Part shown: positions 16,232 through 24,088 of the stretch, piece by piece
How positions within the stretch are numbered: position 1 is the first letter of the stretch
Layout of the letters: each line of letters opens with the position of its first letter
Position numbers and translations under genes: made by a program
Source of the DNA: UBA4742 sp963734965
Lineage (GTDB): Bacteria > Actinomycetota > Acidimicrobiia > Acidimicrobiales > Acidimicrobilacustridaceae
Direction: 5' to 3'
Assembly: GCA_963734965.1 (NCBI GenBank)
Contig: CAVTJK010000003.1
Span: 992,001-1,056,000, forward strand
DNA length: 64,000 bases
Notes under the pieces: generated by a model
The model's input: only the letters and a program-made list of their open reading frames with translations
What the model was told of the DNA's origin: nothing
Database searches by the model: none

Positions 16232-17028
16232 CTAGTAGAGCCAGTCTGCGGTTTCGATGTCGAGACAGGTCCGCAGGCGCATCGCCGCCGCGCCGGCGAG
16301 CCCCTCGGGCCAGACGAGATCACGGTCGGCGAGCAGTGGACGGGCGCGGTTCACCAGCAATCGAGCCACGCCCAACCCGAATTCGACGACGCCCTCGCGA
16401 GTTGCGCTCACCGGGGGAAGATCCGATGCCGCGGCGAGCTGTTCGAGCGTGAACGTTCGGTTCCAGTGCTTGGCCGGTGCGAGGCGCGTCGAGCTCGGCC
16501 AGGAAGACGGTCGTCAGCAGCCCGATCAGGTGAGGGACCCCGGTCAGATGCCGCAGGTGCTCACCACGGGCCACGAGGCTGATGAACGGCCCGGCCAAAC
16601 CTCTGAGCATCTCGGCGACGGCGTACTCGAGGGCGTCGTCGAGGTCGGCGAACCGAACGCTCGACAGCATCCCGACCGCGTAGTCGGATGGGCTCGGGAA
16701 GTCGAACGCCTTGCCCTTGTAGACGACGATGTCGAGCGTCAGTCCCTCATCGGTCACGGCGTTGATCACGAACGGGGCGATCGGGGTACGGGCGAACACC
16801 GTCGGGCTGATGGCGTCGAGCCAGCTCGGCCAGTCGGCGAGCAGGTCGTCATAGGAATCTGACCATCCGACGACCTGGAGGTCGAGGTCGCTCCATTCGT
16901 CGGCTGTTCCCGCCCGCGACCGAGCCGCTGAGCGAGACGGAGTCGACTCGCTCGTCCGCCTCCAGAACGGCCACCGCCCGCTCGTAGATCGGCGTGAAGC
17001 GATGGTCGACGACCTCGAGTCCACCCAT
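16232..17028 (-). CDS. Nucleotidyltransferase domain protein (two frameshifts)
   Basis: Restored product of about 265 residues. It begins MGGLEVVDHRFTPIYERAV with GGAGGTG just upstream of the ATG. The catalytic motif of the pol-beta-like superfamily is present only after joining two frames near 16915: SLSGSVA continues as RAGTADEWSDLDLQ, giving G-S-x(n)-S-D-x-D. A second break near 16485 joins VFLAELD to a C-terminal part ending RLRTCLDIETADWLY. The closest general type is an aminoglycoside nucleotidyltransferase or minimal nucleotidyltransferase, adding a nucleotide to a small molecule or protein. Both breaks fall in CGCG contexts and look like sequence errors. Confidence 0.75.
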
Positions 17029-17225
17029 GAGCACCTCCGCTGTGGTTCGGAGACAGGGTATGTGCCGGCCACGAGGGGGCGGCGAATCCGCCGGCGCGCG
17101 ACCGATGCCTGGTTCACGCGCTACCTCCGCTGACGCGACGGGCAATACCACGTCGTGAGGAAGTGGTCGCCTACGCTGACCTCCGGTCCGACTGGGGACC
17201 GCAGCTGGGCACGAGTGGGGGACCG

Positions 17226-18349
17226 ATGCGACGTCTTGGAAGAGGCTCCGTTCTGGCCGCGTTCGCGGCCGCCGTGTTGTTGGTCAGCGTGGTGGCACCG
17301 ACGAGCGCGGCGGTGCCGCTGGGGCAGTTCTCGACCATCGCCACGGCCGGGACGACGACCGGCATGCCCGCTGACAGCGAGCCACGAGCCATCACCACAG
17401 GGCCGGACGGGCTCGAATGGTTCATCGACTCGGACTCGGTCAACCGCATCAACGCCGATGGGACGGTGTCGAGCTTCTCGGCGGTCGGGACCTTCGGTGC
17501 CAACCCGAGCCTGCACGCCATCGTGACGGGTCCGGACGGGAACCTGTGGTTCACCAAGTTCAACCCGCCGGGCCAGATCGGCAAGATCACACCGACCGGA
17601 ACCATGACGGCGGTGACCACCTTCACCGGCGGCAACGTCGAGGACATCATCAACGGCCCCGATGGCAACCTCTGGTACACGAAGCCGTTCAACACCCCGG
17701 CCGGCGTCATCGGTCGCATCACGACGGCGGGGGTGGTGACCGAGTTCAGCCCGCCCAACGACGCCCCTCAGCCCCGCGCCATGACCGTTGGCTCGGATGG
17801 CAACATCTGGTACTCCGACGATGGTGGCGACCCGGACCAGATCGGCAGCATCCTCAAGGCGACCCCGAGCGGAACCATCACGCTGGTCGCCCAGTCGGGA
17901 GTCACCGCGGGATTCGGTGCCGGGTTCTTCGCCCCAGCATTGACGACCGGACCCGACGGCAACGTCTGGGCCGTCCTGAACAGCTCGGGGGATCGGCCGT
18001 CGCTCGGATCACGCCAGCGGGGGCGGTGACCGAGTTCGCCGACACCGACACGGGCGATCTGGTCGACATCCGGTCCGGTTGCGGAGCGTTGTTCTTCAGC
18101 CAGGAGGCCGAGGACAACAGCGATCCTGCGGTCTGGAAGCTGACCACGGCCGGTGTCTTCACCGAGTTCACGGCCGGGCTGCCCGACGGCGCCAGTCCCC
18201 AGGGGATCTCGCTGGGACCGGACCAGGATCTCAAGATCGCGGCTACAGGTGAGTCGGGCCGCATCCTCAACATGGGTGCCGGCTGCGCGGAGACGATACC
18301 GATCGCCCCACCTGTCCCGATCGCCGTCAACCCCTCGCTCACCGGCTGA
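17226..18349 (+). CDS. Secreted Vgb-type beta-propeller protein (one frameshift)
   Basis: Restored product of about 374 residues. It has a Sec signal peptide (MRRLGRGSVLAAFAAAVLLV to about residue 33) followed by repeated propeller blades with the motif GPDGNLWFTKF, GPDGNLWYTK, GSDGNIWYSDD and GPDGNVWAVLN. The blades resemble virginiamycin B lyase, but the catalytic His residues of true Vgb enzymes cannot be placed, so it is best read as an extracellular propeller of unknown role. The frame breaks near 17990 at a G homopolymer (five G where six restore the frame SSGGSAVARITPAGAVTEF). The start is supported by GGGGGA upstream of ATG 17226. Confidence 0.78.
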
Positions 18350-18381
18350 CGCCCACGCCTCGCGCCGCTCGCAGCTGGCGT

Positions 18382-18876
18382 TCATGTCGCGTCGCTCGAC
18401 ACGATGGCCGCCTCCATCTTCGCCGCCAGCCGGGCGAACAGCGGATAGGTGGCTGAACCCCCGATGGCGTCGATCGAGGGCTGCCACATCAGCCAACGCT
18501 CGACGAGGCGATGTCCGAGCAGGGCGCGGATCACCTCGAAATCGAACCCGCCGTGCTCCTCCAGCGCACCGAGTTGCTCGAAGTAGTCCAGCTCGCGATA
18601 CAGGACGTAGGCCTCGGTCGCGTTCGTCGCGATGTAGCCCACCAGCGCGTCCCGCAGATCATCCGGCGTCTCGTACGAGGCGACCAGCTGGCGCGTCTCG
18701 ACCATCGGGTCCTCGCTCCAGCGGCGGAAGAAGTCGGCGGCCACCTCGGCTTGGCGACCGATGCGCGCCTCGCGGACCTGCTGGCCGGCGAAGATTGCGG
18801 CCCCGATGGCGCTCACCAGCCCGATCGCTCCGATCGCCGTCGCGATCGCCGTCACCTGTTCGGCCCAGTTCGGCAT
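18382..18876 (-). CDS. Small membrane-anchored protein of unknown function
   Basis: 164 residues. One membrane helix at the N-terminus (AIATAIGAIGLVSAIGAAIFAG) is followed by a soluble helical domain with FFRRWSEDPMVETRQLVASYE and YVLYRELDYFEQLGALEEHG. This arrangement is common in actinobacterial DUF4760-like proteins of unknown role. GGGAGCGAG precedes the ATG. It is convergent with the propeller gene and lies downstream of a hydrolase gene on the same strand. Confidence 0.65.
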   Translation of the reverse strand: MPNWAEQVTAIATAIGAIGLVSAIGAAIFAGQQVREARIGRQAEVAADFFRRWSEDPMVETRQLVASYETPDDLRDALVGYIATNATEAYVLYRELDYFEQLGALEEHGGFDFEVIRALLGHRLVERWLMWQPSIDAIGGSATYPLFARLAAKMEAAIVSSDAT

Positions 18877-18990
18877 GCTCGCTCCCGTTCGACTCGGCTC
18901 GCGGCTCGGGCGGATCCGAGCCTGTCTGACATCGTGGAGGAACGGCGCCGGCTCTGCCGCCTGGCCGCGGACCCCTGGGCCCGGGTCAGC

Positions 18991-19823
18991 TCAGCTCGGG
19001 GTGGTCGCCAGCAGATCGAGAGCGTCGGAGAGCTTGGCGGCGATGGCGAAGTGGCCGTCGCCGGGCACGATGTGGAGGGTGGCGCGGGGCAACTGGGTGG
19101 CGAGCTCACGGGCGTGGGCTACGGGCACGCGGGTGTCGGCGTCGCCCTGCCAGATGGTGACGGCTTGAGCGACGTCGGCCAGGTCGAACCCCCAGGGCTG
19201 GGCGAAGGCCCAGAGATCGGCCGCGGTCCCCTCCACGCCTTGCTGAGCCCCCTCGGCCAAGGTGGCCATGGCCCCCTCGACGATCATCGGATCGGCGAAG
19301 TAGGCCTCGTCGCTGGGGGCCATCTCTGCCGGCTCGTCGGGATCGGCGGCGAACCACTCGAGGTAGTCATTCCATGCGATGTGTCCGGCCCGTTGGTGAA
19401 TGCGTTCGTCACGGGGATCCCGCGGCCCCATCTCGGGAGCCACCGACGCCCGCAGGAGCACCTGGGTGACCCGGGGCCCGAGAGCAGCTGACGCGGCCAC
19501 CGCCAGGGCGTAGGGCCCCCCGCCCGAGTAGCCCGACACGGCAACGGTGTCGAGACCGAGATGGTCGACAAGGCGGATGAGATCGGGTGTGGCCTCGACC
19601 ACTCGGTGGCCGCGCCCCACGGGCTGGACCGGCCGTAGCCGGGGCGGTCGGGAGCGATCACCCGGATGCCGCGGTCGGCCAGGTCCTCATCGAGGATCGC
19701 CATCTCCAGTCGGGAGGACCCGGTGCCGTGGTGGTGCACCAGCGTGACTGGGCCTGCCGGCGCACCGAGCTCGGCCCACGCCATCGTCCGACCGTCATCG
19801 AGCACCATCGTGTCCGAGTGCAT
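18991..19823 (-). CDS. Alpha/beta fold hydrolase (one frameshift)
   Basis: Restored product of about 277 residues. It begins MHSDTMVLDDGRTMAWAELG after a strong ribosome binding site (GGGAGGG). The oxyanion region is LVHHHGTGSSRLEM, the nucleophile elbow SGYSGGGPYALAVA, and the acid and His parts WQGDADTRVPVAHA and VPGDGHFAIAAK. These complete a Ser-Asp-His triad of the haloalkane-dehalogenase/esterase-like fold. The frame breaks near 19620 at GGCGCGG, between DRPGYGRSSPW and HRVVEATPDLIRL. The substrate is unknown. Confidence 0.82.
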
Positions 19824-19920
19824 GTGCCCTCCCGCGTCCCGCAGCCGACTCAAGCTACCGGACGCTCCAGGGCCTCGCCCGGGCGGGCGGGGGCGGCGCG
19901 GGAGGCGTGGGCGGCGCGGA

Positions 19921-20969
19921 CTACGAGCCGTCGGGCCAGGCGCCCCGATGCAGCACCATCGGGTGCCACGGCAGGGCTCCGGTCGGGTCCGAGACCAGGC
20001 GTTGGGTCTGGGCCCGGTACGGCTTGTCGCCTCGCCAGCCCCCCGTTGGCGCCACCAGACCAGCGGACAAGGCTTCGGTTTGGGCCAGGACCGCTTCGAG
20101 CGCAGCTCGCAGCGCGCCATCCCGAGGACGAGCGACCCGGGTGCGATGGTCATCGAGGGCGCCCAGCCCGTCGGTGGTGAGGCGGATCGAGCGGTCCGGT
20201 TCGGTGGTCGTCAGACCCCAGCGCTTCAGATAGGTGAGGGCCATCGAGATCGCCTCCTTCGACACGCCGGCACGCGCGGGAAGGTCGCGGATGGCCACGA
20301 CGTCGTCAGCGATGGGGCGCAGCACGTCGGCGCCGAGGGGAAGCGACACCTGGGCTCCGTGCTCGACGTCGAGCGTGAACGCGCAGAGCACATGCCCGAG
20401 CAGTGCGACGAGCGGGCGCTCATCATCGTGGATCCGGTCAGCGTCGACGATCGACGTGCGGAACCCGTCCGAGGGGTGGACTTCGGGCGGGGACCAGGGC
20501 ATCGACTCGGCACGCGACCCGGCCATGGCGAGCAGGGCCGAACGCAGCGTGTCGATCGCCTCGGAACCGAAGCGCTTCGCCCACCGCTCCTCGACCTCGG
20601 CGAGCACCGTCGGCCACAGGCGGCGGATGTAGACGCCGCTGCGGGTGAGTCTCAGCACCGTGATGCCCTTGACGCCTCGATGCGAGCCGTAGCCGTCGCG
20701 CCGTTGGTCGCCGACGTCGCCGACCGAGATGTATCCCCACCGCTCGAGCCCGCCGATGTTGCACGCCGCGCGCGCCGAGCGCGTAGTTCGTCGACGGTGA
20801 TGCCGTCCTCGTTGATGAGCCGCAGACCGTTGGTCCACATCGGCAGCGACGTCCGAAACGAGCGCCCCAACTGTTCGGCGCTGGTGGCTTCGACCGCGTT
20901 GTCGGCCTCGATCGTGAACGCGATCCAGGTCCACGACAACAGGGTGGTGAGAGGCACCCGCACGGCCAT
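19921..20969 (-). CDS. Winged-helix (MarR-like) DNA-binding protein (one frameshift)
   Basis: Restored product of about 349 residues. The first part (SWTWIAFTIEADNAVEA ... PMWTNGLRLINEDGITVDEL) leads into LERWGYISVGD and GVKGITVLRLTRSGV, a winged-helix pattern. A second one follows around DLPARAGVSKEAISMALTYLKRWGLTTTEPDRSIRLT. Two MarR-like reader domains in one chain suggest a fused dimer. The frame breaks near 20770 in a GCGCGCG run. TAGTCT lies 6 nt before the ATG, so the transcript is leaderless. Targets are unknown. Confidence 0.72.
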
Positions 20970-20975
20970 GGGCGG

Positions 20976-20981
20976 AGACTA
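20976..20981 (-). promoter_or_regulatory. -10 box TAGTCT of winged-helix gene (leaderless)
   Basis: On the minus strand TAGTCT is followed by 6 nt and the ATG at 20969. Confidence 0.45.
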
Positions 20982-21053
20982 CCGACGACCGCGCGGGTCG
21001 GTTGCCGGCGGCCCAGGGGCGGAGGCCGGCCAGACCTCCGAGCCTTGGGAGAG

Positions 21054-21433
21054 TGGAGCTGGAGGGAATCGAACCCTCGTCCGTCGAGTGGTCACCACCC
21101 GTGATACGACCGTTCCCGGTTTACGGCCTCACGGCTACCGCACCGCCGGGTCGGGGGAGCTCGCGCTCACCGCCGGGTCTTTCTCCGGTGTCAGCGGTCT
21201 TTCACGCCGTCAGCGGTCTCTCCCTGCCGTCCTCCACTGCTTCTGTTGCCGGGCTGCAGTGGACAGGCCCCGCGTGCCATTGCTGGTCGCGATGACTCTC
21301 TACCGTCTGACTAGGTCAGGCTGCGAGAGCGAACTCGCCATCGGCGGTTCTTTGGGTGCCCCGTTTTAGGAGTCTGAGCAACTCCGGTCGCACGATGTGA
21401 CTTCCAGTCCCAACGTCGAAACCGATCAGCCCC
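21054..21433 (-). ncRNA. ssrA: Transfer-messenger RNA (tmRNA)
   Basis: About 380 nt. The 5' end begins GGGGCTGATCGGTTTCGACG and the 3' end carries the T-arm AGGGTTCGATTCCCT with CAGCTCC, which pairs with the 5' GGGGCTG to form the acceptor stem. The CCA is not encoded in full, since the discriminator A is followed by CT. The internal tag frame reads GTQRTADGEFALAA and then TGA, ending in the ALAA degradation signal typical of bacterial tags; the exact resume codon is inferred. tmRNA and SmpB rescue stalled ribosomes and mark the nascent protein for proteolysis. smpB lies just upstream on the same strand. Confidence 0.95.
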
Positions 21434-21537
21434 TTGCATGGTGGTTGGGATGGATGTTGGTGGTGCTGCGCCCCCCGGAGGGGACGGCCCAGGCTATCGG
21501 GCCGTAGACCGTGAATGCCCCGACTTCCCAGCGCCGA

Positions 21538-21587
21538 TCATCGCGGCGGCAGATCACCACCCCTGGGGTGGCCGTTTGCCGCCGGGT
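21538..21587 (+). repeat. Hairpin repeat R1, copy 2
   Basis: A 50-bp palindrome about 84% identical to the one at 11411-11460, between smpB and ssrA. The inner stem has changed from CCACCTC/GAGGTGG to CCACCCC/GGGGTGG, a compensatory change that keeps the pairing. It is probably the terminator of smpB. Confidence 0.65.
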
Positions 21588-21623
21588 GAGAGCGGGAAGG
21601 GCGAGCGGGGAGGGGGACCAGGG

Positions 21624-22122
21624 TCAGGAGTCGGGGGTGCGGCCCTTGCGGGCGTCGGACATGGCCCGCGCCGCGTCGCGGTCGGCGTCGCGCTTGGCGA
21701 TGACCTGGCGCTTGTCGAACTCGCGGCGACCTCGGCCGAGGCCCAGCTCGACCTTGGCCCGGCCGTCCTTGAAGTAGAGCGACAGCGCCACCAGCGTCAG
21801 CCGCTCCTGATCGAGCCGGGCCCGGATGCGGTCGATCTCGCCCCGGTGCAACAGGAGCTTGCGCGGCCGGTCCGTGAGGTGCCCGTCGGCCTGACCCGAG
21901 TGGCTGTAGGGCGCGATGTGCAGCCCGACCAGCCAGATCTCGCCGTCGTCGATGCGGGCGAAGCTCTCGGCCAGCTGCACCTTGCGCCTCGCGGAGCGAC
22001 TTCACCTCGCTGCCCTGCAGGGCGATGCCGGCCTCGAACGTGTCGATGATCTCGTAGTCGCGCCGGGCCTGGCGATTGGTGGCCACGGCCCGAGGACCTG
22101 GGGTCTTCCTGGTGGTGGCCAT
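21624..22122 (-). CDS. smpB: SsrA-binding protein SmpB (one frameshift)
   Basis: Restored product of about 165 residues. N-terminus: MATTRKTPGPRAVATNRQAR, then DYEIIDTFEAGIALQGSEVK with the conserved GSEVKSLR. After a one-base insertion near 21990 (GGCGCAAGG), VQLAESFARIDDGEIWLVGL, HIAPYSHSG and DRPRKLLLHRGEI follow, all textbook SmpB. The C-terminal tail GRREFDKRQVIAKRDADRDA enters the ribosomal mRNA channel. Length and motifs match the family. It binds tmRNA, whose gene lies next downstream. The break must be a sequence error or the cell would lack trans-translation. Confidence 0.93.
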
Positions 22123-22132
22123 AGGGGTTCCG

Positions 22133-22138
22133 AGGCTA
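22133..22138 (-). promoter_or_regulatory. -10 box TAGCCT of smpB
   Basis: On the minus strand TAGCCT is followed by 10 nt and the smpB ATG at 22122, giving a very short or absent leader. Confidence 0.4.
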
Positions 22139-22177
22139 CCGCCCAGGTGACTGGGCCGGTCCGACGTGAGCGCCCGG

Positions 22178-22183
22178 TAGCCT
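22178..22183 (+). promoter_or_regulatory. -10 box TAGCCT of mec-like gene (leaderless)
   Basis: TAGCCT is followed by 8 nt and the ATG at 22192. Confidence 0.45.
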
Positions 22184-22191
22184 CGGCGCCG

Positions 22192-22615
22192 ATGTTGCGC
22201 CTCACCGACCGCACCTACGCCGAGATGATCGGGCACGTCTATGACGGGCTGCCCGACGAGGCCTGCGGTCTGCTCGGCGGCCTCGCCTCGACCGGTGCCG
22301 GTGCCCGACGGGCGCGTCGACGTCTTCTATCCCTGCCGAAACACGGCCGCCTCGAGTCGCGTCTACACGGTCGATCCCAAGGATCACCTGCGAGCCGACC
22401 GCGACGCCGAGGATCGAGGCCTCGAGATCATCGGCGTGGTGCACAGCCACACCCACACCGAGGCCTATCCGTCACCGACCGACGTCGCCCAGGCTCCGGA
22501 CCCGACCTGGCACTATGTGATCGTGTCGCTCAAGCGTGAGGCGCCGGTCCTGCGCAGCTATCGGATCGTCGACGGCCAGATCACCGAGGAGCCGGTCACG
22601 GTCGAGGACCGGTAG
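22192..22615 (+). CDS. mec: JAMM/M67 family metallopeptidase, Mec-like (one frameshift)
   Basis: Restored product of about 141 residues. It begins MLRLTDRTYAEMIGHVYDGL and has PDEACGLLGG with the catalytic Glu. After a break near 22300 come VDVFYPCRNTAASSRVYTVD and the zinc site VHSHTHTEAYPSPTD (H-x-H-x(10)-D pattern). This is the Mov34/MPN/PAD-1 fold of bacterial Mec, which in mycobacteria cleaves cysteine from the sulfur-carrier protein CysO. The mycobacterial partners follow in the order cysO, cysM; here cysM lies 17.5 kb downstream beyond an EPS island, and I see no CysO-like carrier in the window. Confidence 0.82.
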
Positions 22616-22621
22616 CAGCGC

Positions 22622-22954
22622 GTGCGACGCCGGCTCTTCACCCGACGAGGACGCAGGGCCGCTGATGCCCCGTGCGCCGAGTGCGCCCAGGAAGGCGTGC
22701 GCCCCTTTGGCCTTGTCGCCGAGCCCGAGCCGATGGTCCATCCCGACGACGTGCTGGTCCGCACCCCGGGTCGGCTCGAGACGGTGATCGACGGCCAGCT
22801 GCTCGTCTTCGCCCCCGGCGACGGGCGCACCCACCTGCTCAACGCCAGTGCCGCGTTGGTGCTCACGTCGGTGGACGGGATCGCCCGCGTCGGCGACATC
22901 ATCGACGACCTGAGCCCGAGAGACCGGCGCCGAGCGGGCCGTGGTGGCATCTGA
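22622..22954 (+). CDS. PqqD-like peptide-binding protein, N-terminal part of a possible fusion (frameshifted)
   Basis: A GTG start 7 bp after the mec stop gives RRRLFTRRGRRAADAPCAEC, then a PqqD core: MVHPDDVLVRTPGRLETVID, FAPGDGRTHLLNASAALVLT and VDGIARVGDIIDDLSP. One extra base near 22915 (CCGAGAGACC) breaks the frame; restored, it reads ETGAERAVVASDVTDTCARF and runs straight into the HPr-kinase-like domain with no stop. So this is either a PqqD-kinase fusion or two genes whose junction is blurred. PqqD domains (RiPP recognition elements) bind leader peptides. The CAEC pair near the N-terminus is unusual. Confidence 0.65.
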   Translation: MRRRLFTRRGRRAADAPCAECAQEGVRPFGLVAEPEPMVHPDDVLVRTPGRLETVIDGQLLVFAPGDGRTHLLNASAALVLTSVDGIARVGDIIDDLSPRDRRRAGRGGI

Positions 22955-23966
22955 CGTGACCGACACCTGCGCCCGGTTCGTGCACGGCGGTCTGGTCACG
23001 TGGTCCCCCAGCGTCGGCGGCGCCGTCGAGCCGAGCAGCCCAACGGGCAGGTCGAGTGCTTGGGAGACCGTCATCGCCGGGTACCTCGATGGCCTCGAGT
23101 GGCCCTTCGTGCTCGGCCCGTACCAAGCCGTCGGCGCGCCGGTCAGCGTGCGCACCGACGACCCCGACGTGGCCCAGGGGCTCGCCGCCGCGCTGGACTC
23201 GATGCCAGCGGCGACGAGTGGTCAACACGCCGCGGCGGTCTCTGTGGACACGCGCCGGGTGAGAGGCGGCACCCGCTATCGGGTGCACGCCGGCGGTTCG
23301 CGGATCGGCTGGGTGGACGATCCCGAGCCGGCCGTCGGTCATGCCCTCGCCGGGTTGAACCTGATCGCGGCGGCCGAGCCCGGCAACCGGATCATGTTCC
23401 ACGCCGGCGCGGTCGAGCGTGGCGGCCAGGTCATCGCCATCGCCGGCCCGAGTGGCCGCGGCAAGTCCACGCTGACCGCCGCGCTCGTGCAACGAGGCTT
23501 CAACTACGTCACCGACGAGATAGTCGCCGTGGATCCGACGGACCGGAGCGTGCTGGTCTACCCGAAGGCACTCGAGCTCGATGCGGGCGCGCTCGACCTG
23601 CTCGGCGTGTCGCCCGACCGCTACGGCCCGAGCGCGGCGCCCGACGGCACCCACGCCGGCGGCCGAGTGGCTTCGAGCTCGCCAAGGCGCGAGCACCACG
23701 TGGCGCCGACCACCCTGGGTGGTGTCTCCACGGGAGGTCGGCTGGCGTTGTTCGTGCTGCTCGACGACCCGGTCTCGGGCGCCGGGGCGACCACCATCGA
23801 GCCGGGCCCGGCCATGATCCGCCTGCTCAGCGACGTCTTTCCCGAAACCTGGAGCCGGCCCGGAGCCCTCGACGGCCTGGCCGACCTCTGCTCGCGCGTG
23901 CCGGTCACGACCCTGCCCCGGCTGGGGTTCGACGAGGCCGCCGACCTGCTGGGCGCCCGGCTGTGA
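22941..23966 (+). CDS. HPr kinase-like P-loop protein
   Basis: Up to 341 residues as drawn from the GTG at 22941. The P-loop GPSGRGKSTLTAALVQRGF (about residue 168) is preceded by MFHAGAVERGGQVIAIA and followed by VTDEIVAVDPTDRSVLVYPK, the pattern of the HprK C-terminal kinase fold found in RiPP and EPS clusters. The true HPr substrate system is not seen here, so it may phosphorylate a sugar, a peptide or a protein of the EPS pathway. The N-terminal region probably joins the PqqD domain. It is 122 bp upstream of the Wzc-like kinase gene on the same strand. Confidence 0.78.
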   Translation: MVASDVTDTCARFVHGGLVTWSPSVGGAVEPSSPTGRSSAWETVIAGYLDGLEWPFVLGPYQAVGAPVSVRTDDPDVAQGLAAALDSMPAATSGQHAAAVSVDTRRVRGGTRYRVHAGGSRIGWVDDPEPAVGHALAGLNLIAAAEPGNRIMFHAGAVERGGQVIAIAGPSGRGKSTLTAALVQRGFNYVTDEIVAVDPTDRSVLVYPKALELDAGALDLLGVSPDRYGPSAAPDGTHAGGRVASSSPRREHHVAPTTLGGVSTGGRLALFVLLDDPVSGAGATTIEPGPAMIRLLSDVFPETWSRPGALDGLADLCSRVPVTTLPRLGFDEAADLLGARL

Positions 23967-24088
23967 CAATCGGGTCGCGGACCTGGAAGTAGCGGCCCCG
24001 GCGCCGATATATGAGTCACACGCATCACGCGGACGGCACCGGTCCGTGCCATACCCTTTGATGCGACATCCCTCAGGACTCGAGCGCC

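Noticed and set aside
21055..21085. A tRNA gene end
   Set aside because: The T-arm and acceptor stem belong to tmRNA, whose 5' end pairs with it 380 nt away.
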